DNA of 64,000 bases from Roseburia sp. 499. Lineage in GTDB: Bacteria > Bacillota > Clostridia > Lachnospirales > Lachnospiraceae. Below are positions 55,110 through 62,385 of the stretch, piece after piece. The DNA lies in contig NZ_CP135164.1 in NCBI RefSeq assembly GCF_001940225.2, positions 1,612,001-1,676,000 on the forward strand, in the 5' to 3' direction. The position numbers and the translations under genes are program-made. The notes below the pieces were generated by a model. The model saw only the letters and a list, made by a program, of their open reading frames with translations. It was not told the DNA's origin and searched no databases. Numbering within the stretch: the first letter of the stretch is position 1; each line of letters starts with the position of its first letter.

Positions 55110-56618
55110 TTAATATCTTTTTATTTTTTTAGATGTGGTCTTTTCAAATTCTACCTCTCGCACTTTCATCCGATAAACCCTTTTATACGCCGGTGCCCCC
55201 TGATTATACTCATCAATTAACTTTTGCAGAGCTTCCTCGATATCTGATATTTTCTTCTTTTTCGCATATTCATAATCTGGAAAAATCTCCGCCTCAATCA
55301 CCCCTTCATTCTCCCGCACTAAAATTTCCTGAACCAGACGGTTAGAACCAATTTTATTCTCCAGTTCTTCCGGTGAAACATTTTCGCCATTTGGAGTAAT
55401 AATCAAATTCTTCTTTCTTCCGGTCAGATAGATAAAACCTTCCTCATCCACATAGCCAAGATCACCTGTCTTCAGCCATCCGTCCTGAAGTGTCTCTGCT
55501 GTTTCTTCCGGCATGTTATAGTATCCCATCATCACACTGCTTCCGCGCACCCAAAGTTCCTCTTCTACCACTTTGGCTTCGCAGTTTGGCATCAACTGCC
55601 CTACAGAACCTTTTTTGATATTCCAGCTGACATTGGTGCTGATAACAGGAGCACACTCTGTCATACCGTACCCCTGTAATATGCTGATTCCGTATTTTTG
55701 GAACAAATCAATATAAGAAGGATTTAAGTATGCACCTCCACTAAAAATGGTGTGAAATTGTTTTCCAAACACCTTATTTTTTACAATTGCAGGTGGAATC
55801 CATGCCGTTTCTTCCAATTTTTTTGATAACGTTTCTATCATAAGCGGTACCATAAGAATCAAGTTAGGCTGAAAAAGTTTGATGTTTTTCGCTACCCTAA
55901 GCAATGAGTCATTGATACAAATAATGGCTCCCAGGGACATTCCCTTTAAAATATCCATACTGAGACAATAAGCGTGATGTATTGGCAATACTGTCATAAG
56001 CACTGTTCGTTCCGCAATTTTCATATCCAAACAAGTCGCATTTTCCGCAAGATTGCGGTGTGTCAGCATAACTCCTTTACTCTTTCCTGTAGTACCTGAC
56101 GTAAACATAATGGTACAGAGCTGATCCGGTTGCGGAGAAAAGGAAAATTCACCCTTCTGTTCCCTTAACAACTGTTTAAAGGAAAGTACTTCTTCACTAC
56201 TTTCTTCCTTCTGCATAGAAATCAGGTATTTCAATTTCGGACATTTCTGTCTTACCATTTCCATAACGTCTGCACGCATTTCATCTATCACCAACACGGT
56301 TGCATCAGCACGGTCAATCAGTTCACACATTTCTTCTGCCGGAAGGGCCACGTCTAGCGGTACTGCAACACTTCCACTGTTCACCGTACCCAAAAAGGTC
56401 ACAAGCCACTGATAAGATGTTCTTCCTGTTATAGCAATATGGCTACCCACTTCTCCCAGAGACTGCAATACATTTGAAAAACTCTCACTATCCTCTTTCC
56501 ACTGTGTATAGGACTTTGCTTCGACTTTGTCTTTCCCGATTTTATAGCGAACAGCATCTCCTGCTCCAAACTTCTTTTCTGCATATACCAGAATTTCACG
56601 AATTGTACTGCAAACCAT
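55110..56618 (-). CDS. Free-standing adenylation enzyme (acyl/aminoacyl-AMP ligase)
   Basis: 502 residues of the ANL superfamily. Core motifs: FTSGTTGKSKGVMLTHRN (A3), GYGMTECAP (A5), a GWLKTGDLGYVDEEGFIYLTGR-type block (A7/A8, residues about 373-395) and a C-terminal TTSKKIKRY with the A10 catalytic Lys. It lacks fused carrier domains, so it probably loads the separate carrier protein encoded 16 bp upstream. By context it would activate a fatty acid or amino acid for transfer by the condensation protein. AGGAGG precedes the ATG. Last gene of a TetR-controlled operon of five genes. Confidence 0.88.
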   Translation of the reverse strand: MVCSTIREILVYAEKKFGAGDAVRYKIGKDKVEAKSYTQWKEDSESFSNVLQSLGEVGSHIAITGRTSYQWLVTFLGTVNSGSVAVPLDVALPAEEMCELIDRADATVLVIDEMRADVMEMVRQKCPKLKYLISMQKEESSEEVLSFKQLLREQKGEFSFSPQPDQLCTIMFTSGTTGKSKGVMLTHRNLAENATCLDMKIAERTVLMTVLPIHHAYCLSMDILKGMSLGAIICINDSLLRVAKNIKLFQPNLILMVPLMIETLSKKLEETAWIPPAIVKNKVFGKQFHTIFSGGAYLNPSYIDLFQKYGISILQGYGMTECAPVISTNVSWNIKKGSVGQLMPNCEAKVVEEELWVRGSSVMMGYYNMPEETAETLQDGWLKTGDLGYVDEEGFIYLTGRKKNLIITPNGENVSPEELENKIGSNRLVQEILVRENEGVIEAEIFPDYEYAKKKKISDIEEALQKLIDEYNQGAPAYKRVYRMKVREVEFEKTTSKKIKRY

Positions 56619-56634
56619 TTTTCCCCTCCTACTA

Positions 56635-56862
56635 TTATGCGATTAACTTTTCCAAGTAATCAACTGCTTCCTGTACCGTACGAATGTTTGCTGCTTCTAC
56701 TTCATCCACTTCGATGTCAAGTTCCTCTTCTAATTCTCCCAGCATGCTCATGAAGTCAAAGGAAGTAAAACCTAAATCCTCCATAAAACGGGTTTCCGGC
56801 TTAATTTCCTCCGGTGTAGTCTCTACATAATTACAAATTACTTTTTTTAATTTTTCTAACAT
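56635..56862 (-). CDS. Acyl/peptidyl carrier protein
   Basis: 75 residues, a complete carrier domain. The phosphopantetheine serine is in DLGFTSFDFM, with TS in place of the usual DS. Acidic helices II and III (ELEEELDIEVDEVEAAN) are typical of ACPs that dock with separate enzymes. AAAGGGG precedes the ATG. Sits between the condensation and adenylation genes, so it is the thiolation partner of that set rather than the FAS carrier. Confidence 0.9.
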   Translation of the reverse strand: MLEKLKKVICNYVETTPEEIKPETRFMEDLGFTSFDFMSMLGELEEELDIEVDEVEAANIRTVQEAVDYLEKLIA

Positions 56863-56881
56863 ATTCTTTTCCCCTTTCCTT

Positions 56882-58282
56882 CTATATTAATTTTATAATG
56901 TCGCCAATAGGTAATCCCGGATTCTCAGTTCCCTTGAAGAGAATTTTACAGAGATAATAGTACATGTACTCCAACTGCTCTCTGGATATTGCCTTTATCT
57001 GATGTTCAAAATTAAAATCCAGTCCGTTGTCTTCCGGTCTGTGCATTACAGTAAGGTACATTCCCTGAGTGGTTGCACCATTTGGATACCAATTCGTTTT
57101 ATATCGGATATCCCCTAATTTGTCCAATCCTTTTTCCTTTAATGTCATAGGCTGATAAGTCAGAGACATAGGCTCATAGGTTCTTCCACCCTCTATATTA
57201 TAATACTTCGTACGATAGCCGAAATAAGCAACCGGATCGTAATTGGCATGCCGAAACAACTCATTCTGCTTATCACGAATGATATAAATTCCTTCTAAAA
57301 AAGTCTTATCCTCCGGTATAATAGTACGGAACGGGAACGAGTGAATCCTGGTTCCACCAGACTTCTTCTCTAGCAACGTTGCCCTTCTTGCAATTGCCGT
57401 ATTAAAGGAAACATCATCATTTCCATTCATTTTCTGGAAATAGGTTCGAAGTCCCATAATAAGTAGACAAGAAAGGGAAACATGATATTTTTCGCAAAAA
57501 TCCATCAATCGTCTGGTAGGATTCGCTTCCAAATGGAAAACGTCCAATGCGGCATCTACCGAATCAGAAATGTTGACTGCCGCACGAAGATTTGGATTCC
57601 CAGACTTTTTCTGCTCTTCCCTCAGTTTCCGAACTCCGTCAACTCCATTGTAAATCGGCTCAGAGCTTTCAATCAACTTACGAAAGTACTCCTCATCCTT
57701 ATCCTTTGCCTTACAGCCTGCCTCATATGCCAAATCCTTTTCTAACTGTTCTATGTAAGATGCCATCTCCTTCGGATATGGAACTCCCTCGTACTTTGCA
57801 TTACAGTAAAGTTCAATGATATCCTTCATGAAAATAATCAGAGACTGAGCATCCATAGTCAGATGATCCACCAACAGATAGATTCCGTTATATCCATCCG
57901 GCATTTTAATCATAACAATTCGGTTCATAGGATTATCCTTACGTTCAAAAGGCACCTGAGTCCATTTCTTCATTTCTTTTTCTGCTTCTTTCATGGTTCC
58001 GTTGGTAAAATCTCTGAACTCAATATCTCGTTCTTCTTTTTCCACCACATACTGATAACAGGTACCATCCTTATCCTCCACAAAACGAAGGCGCATAGAT
58101 TCGCACCGTTCATATGCCTTATAGATTGCCCGTTTCAATTCATTCCAGTCCAAATCTACCTCAATAGTCAGACTGGTTCCAATATTTACCACTTCTTTTT
58201 TAGGACATGCCTTCTGATAAAAAAAATGAAATTTCTGTGCTACTGTTAATGGATAAACCTTATACCCTTTTCTTGTTTTCAT
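56882..58282 (-). CDS. Stand-alone condensation-domain protein
   Basis: 466 residues, the size of one NRPS condensation domain. The N-terminus YPLTVAQKFHF resembles motif C1; the active-site motif HHxxxDG is present as DHLTMDA (residues about 140-146), keeping the catalytic second His and Asp but losing the first His and Gly. Later motifs include NTAIARR and NFEHQIKAISREQ. It would join an acyl or aminoacyl carrier thioester to an amine. The start overlaps the hydrolase stop (TAATG). Free-standing A, T and C proteins in one operon match the layout I know for Clostridial fatty-acid-amide clusters. Confidence 0.85.
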   Translation of the reverse strand: MKTRKGYKVYPLTVAQKFHFFYQKACPKKEVVNIGTSLTIEVDLDWNELKRAIYKAYERCESMRLRFVEDKDGTCYQYVVEKEERDIEFRDFTNGTMKEAEKEMKKWTQVPFERKDNPMNRIVMIKMPDGYNGIYLLVDHLTMDAQSLIIFMKDIIELYCNAKYEGVPYPKEMASYIEQLEKDLAYEAGCKAKDKDEEYFRKLIESSEPIYNGVDGVRKLREEQKKSGNPNLRAAVNISDSVDAALDVFHLEANPTRRLMDFCEKYHVSLSCLLIMGLRTYFQKMNGNDDVSFNTAIARRATLLEKKSGGTRIHSFPFRTIIPEDKTFLEGIYIIRDKQNELFRHANYDPVAYFGYRTKYYNIEGGRTYEPMSLTYQPMTLKEKGLDKLGDIRYKTNWYPNGATTQGMYLTVMHRPEDNGLDFNFEHQIKAISREQLEYMYYYLCKILFKGTENPGLPIGDIIKLI

Positions 58283-59226
58283 TAATTCATAACTCCTCTC
58301 GTAAAATCATCTAACGCTTTCTCATAAGTTTCTCTGTCTTTGTAATAACTCTCTGCATGGGCAGCTCCCTTAATAATCACTTTTTTCTTAGGCGCTGCAC
58401 AATTTTCATAAATTTCATCACACATGCTGCATGGTACAAAAGTATCTGCATCACCATGAATGAAAAGAATAGGGACTTTTGCCTTACGCACTTCCCTTGC
58501 TGCATTGCATTCATCCATTCCGTATCCTGCTTTTTTCTTATTGATATAATCTGCCATCGGAATCACAGGAAACGCAGGTAAATGATACATGGAATGAAGT
58601 ACATGGGTGAATACATACTTCGGTGAAGTGAACGCACAATCTGATACAATTCCCTTCACTTGTGTCGGCAAATCAAGTCCACTTGTCATCAATACCGTAG
58701 CTGCCCCCATTGAAGTTCCATGTAGCAAAATTTGTACATCCTGCCCACATCTTTGTATCACCCAATCTATCCACTTTAAGGCATCCCATCTATCCTTACA
58801 TCCAAATCCAATGTATGTACCTTCACTTTTTCCGTGAGCCCGCTCATCTACCAGCAACATACTATAACCATTGTCTAAATAGTAACCGGAAAGTCCGATA
58901 TAATCTTTCATTCCCTCACTGGTATATCCATGAAAGCAGATTACGACTTTGTTTTTCTCCTGTCCCGGAAAATAAGTAGCATACAACTTCAGTCCATCCT
59001 CTGAGTTGCAATAAATATCTTCATGAGGCTGTGCAAGCATCTTTTCCTTGCGTTCCTCTATAAATGGCATATGCTGATTCCAATCTGTTCCTGCCATCTT
59101 CATCGTACGCTCTACCTTGGCCTTATTTCGTTTCATAGTTCTTCGGTAAAAATATGCTGTCTCTACCACCTGGGCAACCGCTGCTATTCCCAGCAAACTT
59201 CCTACACCTATTACAATTTCTTTCAT
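58282..59226 (-). CDS. Alpha/beta hydrolase
   Basis: 314 residues. N-terminal hydrophobic helix (residues 1-20) probably anchors it. The nucleophile elbow is HGTSMGAATVLM (Ser), the acid in FIHGDADTFVP and the His in KGAAHAESYY. The oxyanion segment is CFHGYTSEG. It is similar to membrane-linked serine hydrolases of the BAAT/acyltransferase or prolyl-oligopeptidase-like type in gut Clostridia. Possibly releases or trims the operon's acyl product (inference). AAGGGAAAGG precedes the ATG. Confidence 0.88.
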   Translation of the reverse strand: MKEIVIGVGSLLGIAAVAQVVETAYFYRRTMKRNKAKVERTMKMAGTDWNQHMPFIEERKEKMLAQPHEDIYCNSEDGLKLYATYFPGQEKNKVVICFHGYTSEGMKDYIGLSGYYLDNGYSMLLVDERAHGKSEGTYIGFGCKDRWDALKWIDWVIQRCGQDVQILLHGTSMGAATVLMTSGLDLPTQVKGIVSDCAFTSPKYVFTHVLHSMYHLPAFPVIPMADYINKKKAGYGMDECNAAREVRKAKVPILFIHGDADTFVPCSMCDEIYENCAAPKKKVIIKGAAHAESYYKDRETYEKALDDFTRGVMN

Positions 59227-59270
59227 ATTCCTTTCCCTTCTCTATCCTTTATACCCTATTCCATTGCAAC

Positions 59271-59606
59271 CTATTTCTTTCTTTTGCTTTCAATCAAATC
59301 CTTCAAACGTAACGCCTTATCAATATTTCCTTCCACCTTTAGTTTCTGCAAGGTTACAGCAAGAACCGGATCCAATTCTCCCTCTGCAATTTTCATTAAA
59401 GTTTCTGCCTTACATGTAAACATGGCATCTCTGTCAAAATATTCATATGGCTCTACATGAAGCTTTCCCTCTTTGGCCTCTACATAAAAAATGCCGCTAG
59501 CTTCCCCTATGATATTAAACTGATATGCCAGATGTTCTGTTACGTCACTAATGTCTGCCTCCATAAATTTTCCTTTTACTTCTGAAAAAAACTCCGCATA
59601 AGTCAT
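59271..59606 (-). CDS. SCP2-like (sterol carrier protein) lipid-binding protein
   Basis: 111 residues, a single SCP2 fold: FYVEAKEGKLHVEPYEYFDRDAMFTCKAETLMKIAEGELDPVLAVTLQKLKVEGN spans its core, with the typical FTCKAETLMKIAEGELDP segment. It lacks a signal peptide. SCP2 proteins bind acyl chains in a hydrophobic tunnel, which would suit a fatty-acyl product of the downstream condensation system (inference). First gene of the TetR-repressed operon; GGAGGAGG precedes the ATG. Confidence 0.85.
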   Translation of the reverse strand: MTYAEFFSEVKGKFMEADISDVTEHLAYQFNIIGEASGIFYVEAKEGKLHVEPYEYFDRDAMFTCKAETLMKIAEGELDPVLAVTLQKLKVEGNIDKALRLKDLIESKRKK

Positions 59607-59624
59607 AACTTTTCCTCCTCCTTT

Positions 59625-59639
59625 TCGACTCGTGGTCGA
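59625..59639. promoter_or_regulatory. TetR operator copy 1, in the leader
   Basis: Near-palindrome TCGACTCGTGGTCGA between the operon promoter and the SCP2 ribosome binding site. Arms TCGAC / GTCGA pair perfectly around a 5-base centre. Compare copy 2 at 59668-59682. Confidence 0.75.
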
Positions 59640-59653
59640 TTCTTTTCATAACT

Positions 59654-59682
59654 AAGATAGCATTTATTCGACTCATGGTCAA
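59654..59682 (-). promoter_or_regulatory. Promoter of the SCP2 to adenylation operon
   Basis: Minus-strand TTGACC (59677-59682), 17 bp, TATCTT (59654-59659). The -35 box is the end of operator copy 2, so a bound regulator would block polymerase. Confidence 0.7.
59668..59682. promoter_or_regulatory. TetR operator copy 2, overlapping the -35 box
   Basis: TCGACTCATGGTCAA, 13 of 15 bases identical to copy 1, 43 bp from it (start to start), about four helical turns. Confidence 0.75.
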
Positions 59683-59705
59683 TATTCTTTTTACAAATTT
59701 ATTAA

Positions 59706-59735
59706 TTGCCTATATGCGTTTTGTTGTGGTATAAT
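59706..59735 (+). promoter_or_regulatory. TetR gene promoter
   Basis: TTGCCT (59706-59711), 18 bp, TATAAT (59730-59735), about 70 bp upstream of the tetR start and outside the two operators. Confidence 0.6.
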
Positions 59736-59804
59736 GTGCGAAAAGCATTTGCTACGACTATAGTTTAAATATACATAAACGACGCATATAAGGAGGATTT
59801 CATC

Positions 59805-60416
59805 ATGGGAAATCACATAAAATACGATAAAATTTTGGATGCATTACAAGAATTACTGGAAACAAAAGATATGGACTCCATATCCGTCAGCGAAATTGCA
59901 AAAACTGCCGGTATTGGAAAAGGAAGTATTTACTACTACTTTTCTTCCAAAGATGCTATTTTAGAAGCATTGATAGAACGAAATTATGAAAAACCAATTG
60001 CCACTGCCAAAAGCTTGGCAAGTCAGACAAATATTTCTTCCTTCATGCGCATGGCAATGATTTTTCAAGCCTGTAGAAATTCTTCTTCTGAATTTCTTCG
60101 CCATGATGCTGACGCTAACCTGCCAACTGCTTTAGAAAAATCCTTATTACACCAGAAATACCTGATGTATTTGGTTTCAGAACTAAAACCTGCTTTGACA
60201 GAAATTATTACACAGGGAATCAAAAATGGGGATATTCACTTTGACTATCCTGCAGCTTTAGCCGAAATTGTTTTAATTGTGCTTGCTGTAAAACTGGATA
60301 ATACTTTAGTTCCTTCTACTCCGGAAGAAATTAAGGAAACAATTCTAGGATTGATTTCTTTACTTGAAAAAGGTACCGGGAACCCAGCAGGAACTTTGAA
60401 TTTTTTGATGATGTAA
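59805..60416 (+). CDS. TetR-family transcriptional regulator
   Basis: 203 residues. N-terminal helix-turn-helix: ISVSEIAKTAGIGKGSIYYYFSSKD is the central stretch at residues about 26-50. The C-terminal ligand domain is hydrophobic and unassigned. AAGGAGG precedes the ATG. Divergent from the five-gene A/T/C operon with two matching palindromes between, so it very probably represses that operon, with a ligand that may be the operon's product or a fatty acid (inference). Confidence 0.92.
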   Translation: MGNHIKYDKILDALQELLETKDMDSISVSEIAKTAGIGKGSIYYYFSSKDAILEALIERNYEKPIATAKSLASQTNISSFMRMAMIFQACRNSSSEFLRHDADANLPTALEKSLLHQKYLMYLVSELKPALTEIITQGIKNGDIHFDYPAALAEIVLIVLAVKLDNTLVPSTPEEIKETILGLISLLEKGTGNPAGTLNFLMM

Positions 60417-60417
60417 T

Positions 60418-60460
60418 AAAAAAGGACCTCACGCCCTATTAGGGTTTGAAGTCCTTTTTT
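60418..60460. terminator. Bidirectional terminator, tetR / GGGtGRT gene
   Basis: AAAAAAGGAC / GTCCTTTTTT arms (60418-60427 with 60451-60460) with an inner CCCTATTAGGG hairpin, between convergent genes. Confidence 0.85.
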
Positions 60461-60480
60461 CATTAACTAATCAATTTTAA

Positions 60481-61491
60481 TTAAAATTTACCAGCTTTAG
60501 CAGCTTCTTCAATACTAACTGCAACAGCAACGGTAGCACCTACCATTGGGTTGTTACCCATTCCGATAAGTCCCATCATTTCAACGTGTGCAGGTACAGA
60601 AGAAGAACCAGCGAACTGTGCGTCAGAGTGCATACGTCCCATAGTATCTGTCATACCGTAGGAAGCAGGTCCTGCTGCCATGTTGTCTGGATGAAGTGTA
60701 CGTCCTGTACCACCACCGGATGCAACGGAGAAGTATTTCTTACCCTGCTCGATACATTCTTTCTTGTATGTACCAGCTACCGGATGCTGGAAACGTGTTG
60801 GGTTGGTAGAGTTACCAGTGATGGAAACACCAACGTTTTCATGATGCATGATAGCAACACCTTCCTGAACATCATCAGCACCGTAACATTTTACAGTTGC
60901 ACGAAGTCCTTCAGAATATGCTTTTTCATATACTACGTTTAATTTTGCTTCTTTGTAGTCATATTTTGTTTCAACAAATGTAAATCCGTTGATACGGGAA
61001 ATAATCTGTGCTGCGTCTTTTCCTAAACCATTTAAGATAACGCGTAATGGTTTCTGACGTACTTTGTTTGCTTTTTCAGCAATACCGATAGCACCTTCTG
61101 CTGCTGCGAAGGATTCATGTCCAGCTAAGAAACAGAAACATTCGGTTTCTTCTTCTAATAACATTTTTCCTAAGTTACCATGTCCAAGACCTACTTTTCT
61201 GTGGTCTGCAACGGAACCTGGAATACAGAATGCCTGAAGACCTTCACCGATTGCTGCAGCTGCATCTGCTGCTCTCTTACATCCTTTTTTGATAGCGATT
61301 GCTGCACCTACAGTGTAAGCCCAACATGCATTTTCAAAACAGATTGGCTGGATTTTCTTAACCTGTTCGTATACATCAAGTCCAGCGTCTTTTGTAATTT
61401 TCTCAGCTTCTTCAATAGAGCTGATTCCATAACTATTTAACACAGAATTGATTTTGTCAATTCTTCTTTCATATGATTCAAATAAAGCCAT
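60481..61491 (-). CDS. GGGtGRT protein
   Basis: 336 residues. The family's naming motif is visible as VASGGGTGRTLHPDN near residue 255, followed by MGRMHSDAQFAGSSSVPAHVEMMG and GNNPMVGATVAVAVS. Glycine- and alanine-rich, no membrane segments. The protein has no established activity; it co-occurs with the NifU-like gene encoded 52 bp upstream. AGGAGG precedes the ATG. A metal- or cofactor-related role is a guess from the partner. Confidence 0.88.
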   Translation of the reverse strand: MALFESYERRIDKINSVLNSYGISSIEEAEKITKDAGLDVYEQVKKIQPICFENACWAYTVGAAIAIKKGCKRAADAAAAIGEGLQAFCIPGSVADHRKVGLGHGNLGKMLLEEETECFCFLAGHESFAAAEGAIGIAEKANKVRQKPLRVILNGLGKDAAQIISRINGFTFVETKYDYKEAKLNVVYEKAYSEGLRATVKCYGADDVQEGVAIMHHENVGVSITGNSTNPTRFQHPVAGTYKKECIEQGKKYFSVASGGGTGRTLHPDNMAAGPASYGMTDTMGRMHSDAQFAGSSSVPAHVEMMGLIGMGNNPMVGATVAVAVSIEEAAKAGKF

Positions 61492-61543
61492 TTGAAATGT
61501 CCTCCTATTTTCCTGATACAGTCTAACTCTTATTTATTGGTGA

Positions 61544-62236
61544 TTATTCTTCTCTTGGGTCAATAATCTTAACAGCGTCATCTACACGGCCGTACTGTCC
61601 TTTTGCTTTTTCCCAAGCAGTGTTAGGATCGTCACCTTTTTTGATGAAGTCTGTCATTTTTCCAAGACTTACGAACTGATATCCAATTACTTCGTTATCT
61701 GCATCCAGAGCGATTCCAGTTACATAACCTTCTGCCATCTCTAAGTAGCGAACACCCTTTTTGTTAGTTGCGTACATAGTACCAACCTGAGAACGAAGTC
61801 CTTTTCCAAGGTCTTCCAGACCTGCTCCAACCGGAAGTCCGTCATCAGAGAATGCACTCTGTGTACGTCCGTATACAATCTGTAAAAACAGTTCTCTCAT
61901 AGCTGTATTGATAGCATCACAAACAAGGTCTGTATTTAATGCTTCTAAGATGGTCTTTCCCTGTAAAATTTCTGCTGCCATAGCTGCAGAATGGGTCATA
62001 CCGGAACATCCGATTGTTTCAACCAATGCTTCTTCGATAATACCCTCTTTTACATTTAAAGTAAGCTTACATGCACCCTGCTGTGGAGCACACCAGCCTA
62101 CACCATGTGTAAGACCAGAAATATCTTCAATTTTCTTGGAATGTACCCATTTTCCTTCTTCTGGGATTGGAGCCGGCTCATGCTTTGCACCTTTGGCAAC
62201 CGGACACATCTTTTCAACTTCCTGTGAATAAATCAT
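61544..62236 (-). CDS. NifU-like iron-sulfur scaffold protein
   Basis: 230 residues. A NifU_N-type domain with Cys in GWCAPQQGACKLTLNV, IGCSGMTHSAA and DLVCDAI, plus an extra C-terminal region of about 100 residues ending in the IDPREE stretch, longer than a plain IscU (about 125-150). It is paired with the GGGtGRT gene; the two recur together in Lachnospiraceae as far as I know. No iscS or nifS-type desulfurase lies nearby, so it may scaffold a specialised cluster rather than general Fe-S assembly. AAAGGAG precedes the ATG. Confidence 0.88.
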   Translation of the reverse strand: MIYSQEVEKMCPVAKGAKHEPAPIPEEGKWVHSKKIEDISGLTHGVGWCAPQQGACKLTLNVKEGIIEEALVETIGCSGMTHSAAMAAEILQGKTILEALNTDLVCDAINTAMRELFLQIVYGRTQSAFSDDGLPVGAGLEDLGKGLRSQVGTMYATNKKGVRYLEMAEGYVTGIALDADNEVIGYQFVSLGKMTDFIKKGDDPNTAWEKAKGQYGRVDDAVKIIDPREE

Positions 62237-62315
62237 TTTAAGACTCCTTTCAATCCATACATTAAATTTTGATTGTTATGTATTTAACATACTTACTCAT
62301 ATTTAATCACATTTT

Positions 62316-62327
62316 GACGAATTCGTC
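62316..62327. promoter_or_regulatory. Perfect palindrome upstream of the NifU-like gene
   Basis: GACGAATTCGTC, 12 bp, 80 bp upstream of the start codon and before the exporter terminator. Possible operator; no regulator gene adjoins it. Confidence 0.4.
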
Positions 62328-62340
62328 TAGTAGTTTTACA

Positions 62341-62378
62341 AAAAAACTCTTTTTGCCCTATGACAAAAAGAGTTTTTT
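62341..62378 (-). terminator. Terminator after the ABC exporter membrane gene
   Basis: 15-bp perfect arms AAAAAACTCTTTTTG / CAAAAAGAGTTTTTT (62341-62355 with 62364-62378), which serve as stem and T-tract. Confidence 0.85.
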
Positions 62379-62385
62379 CATTTCA

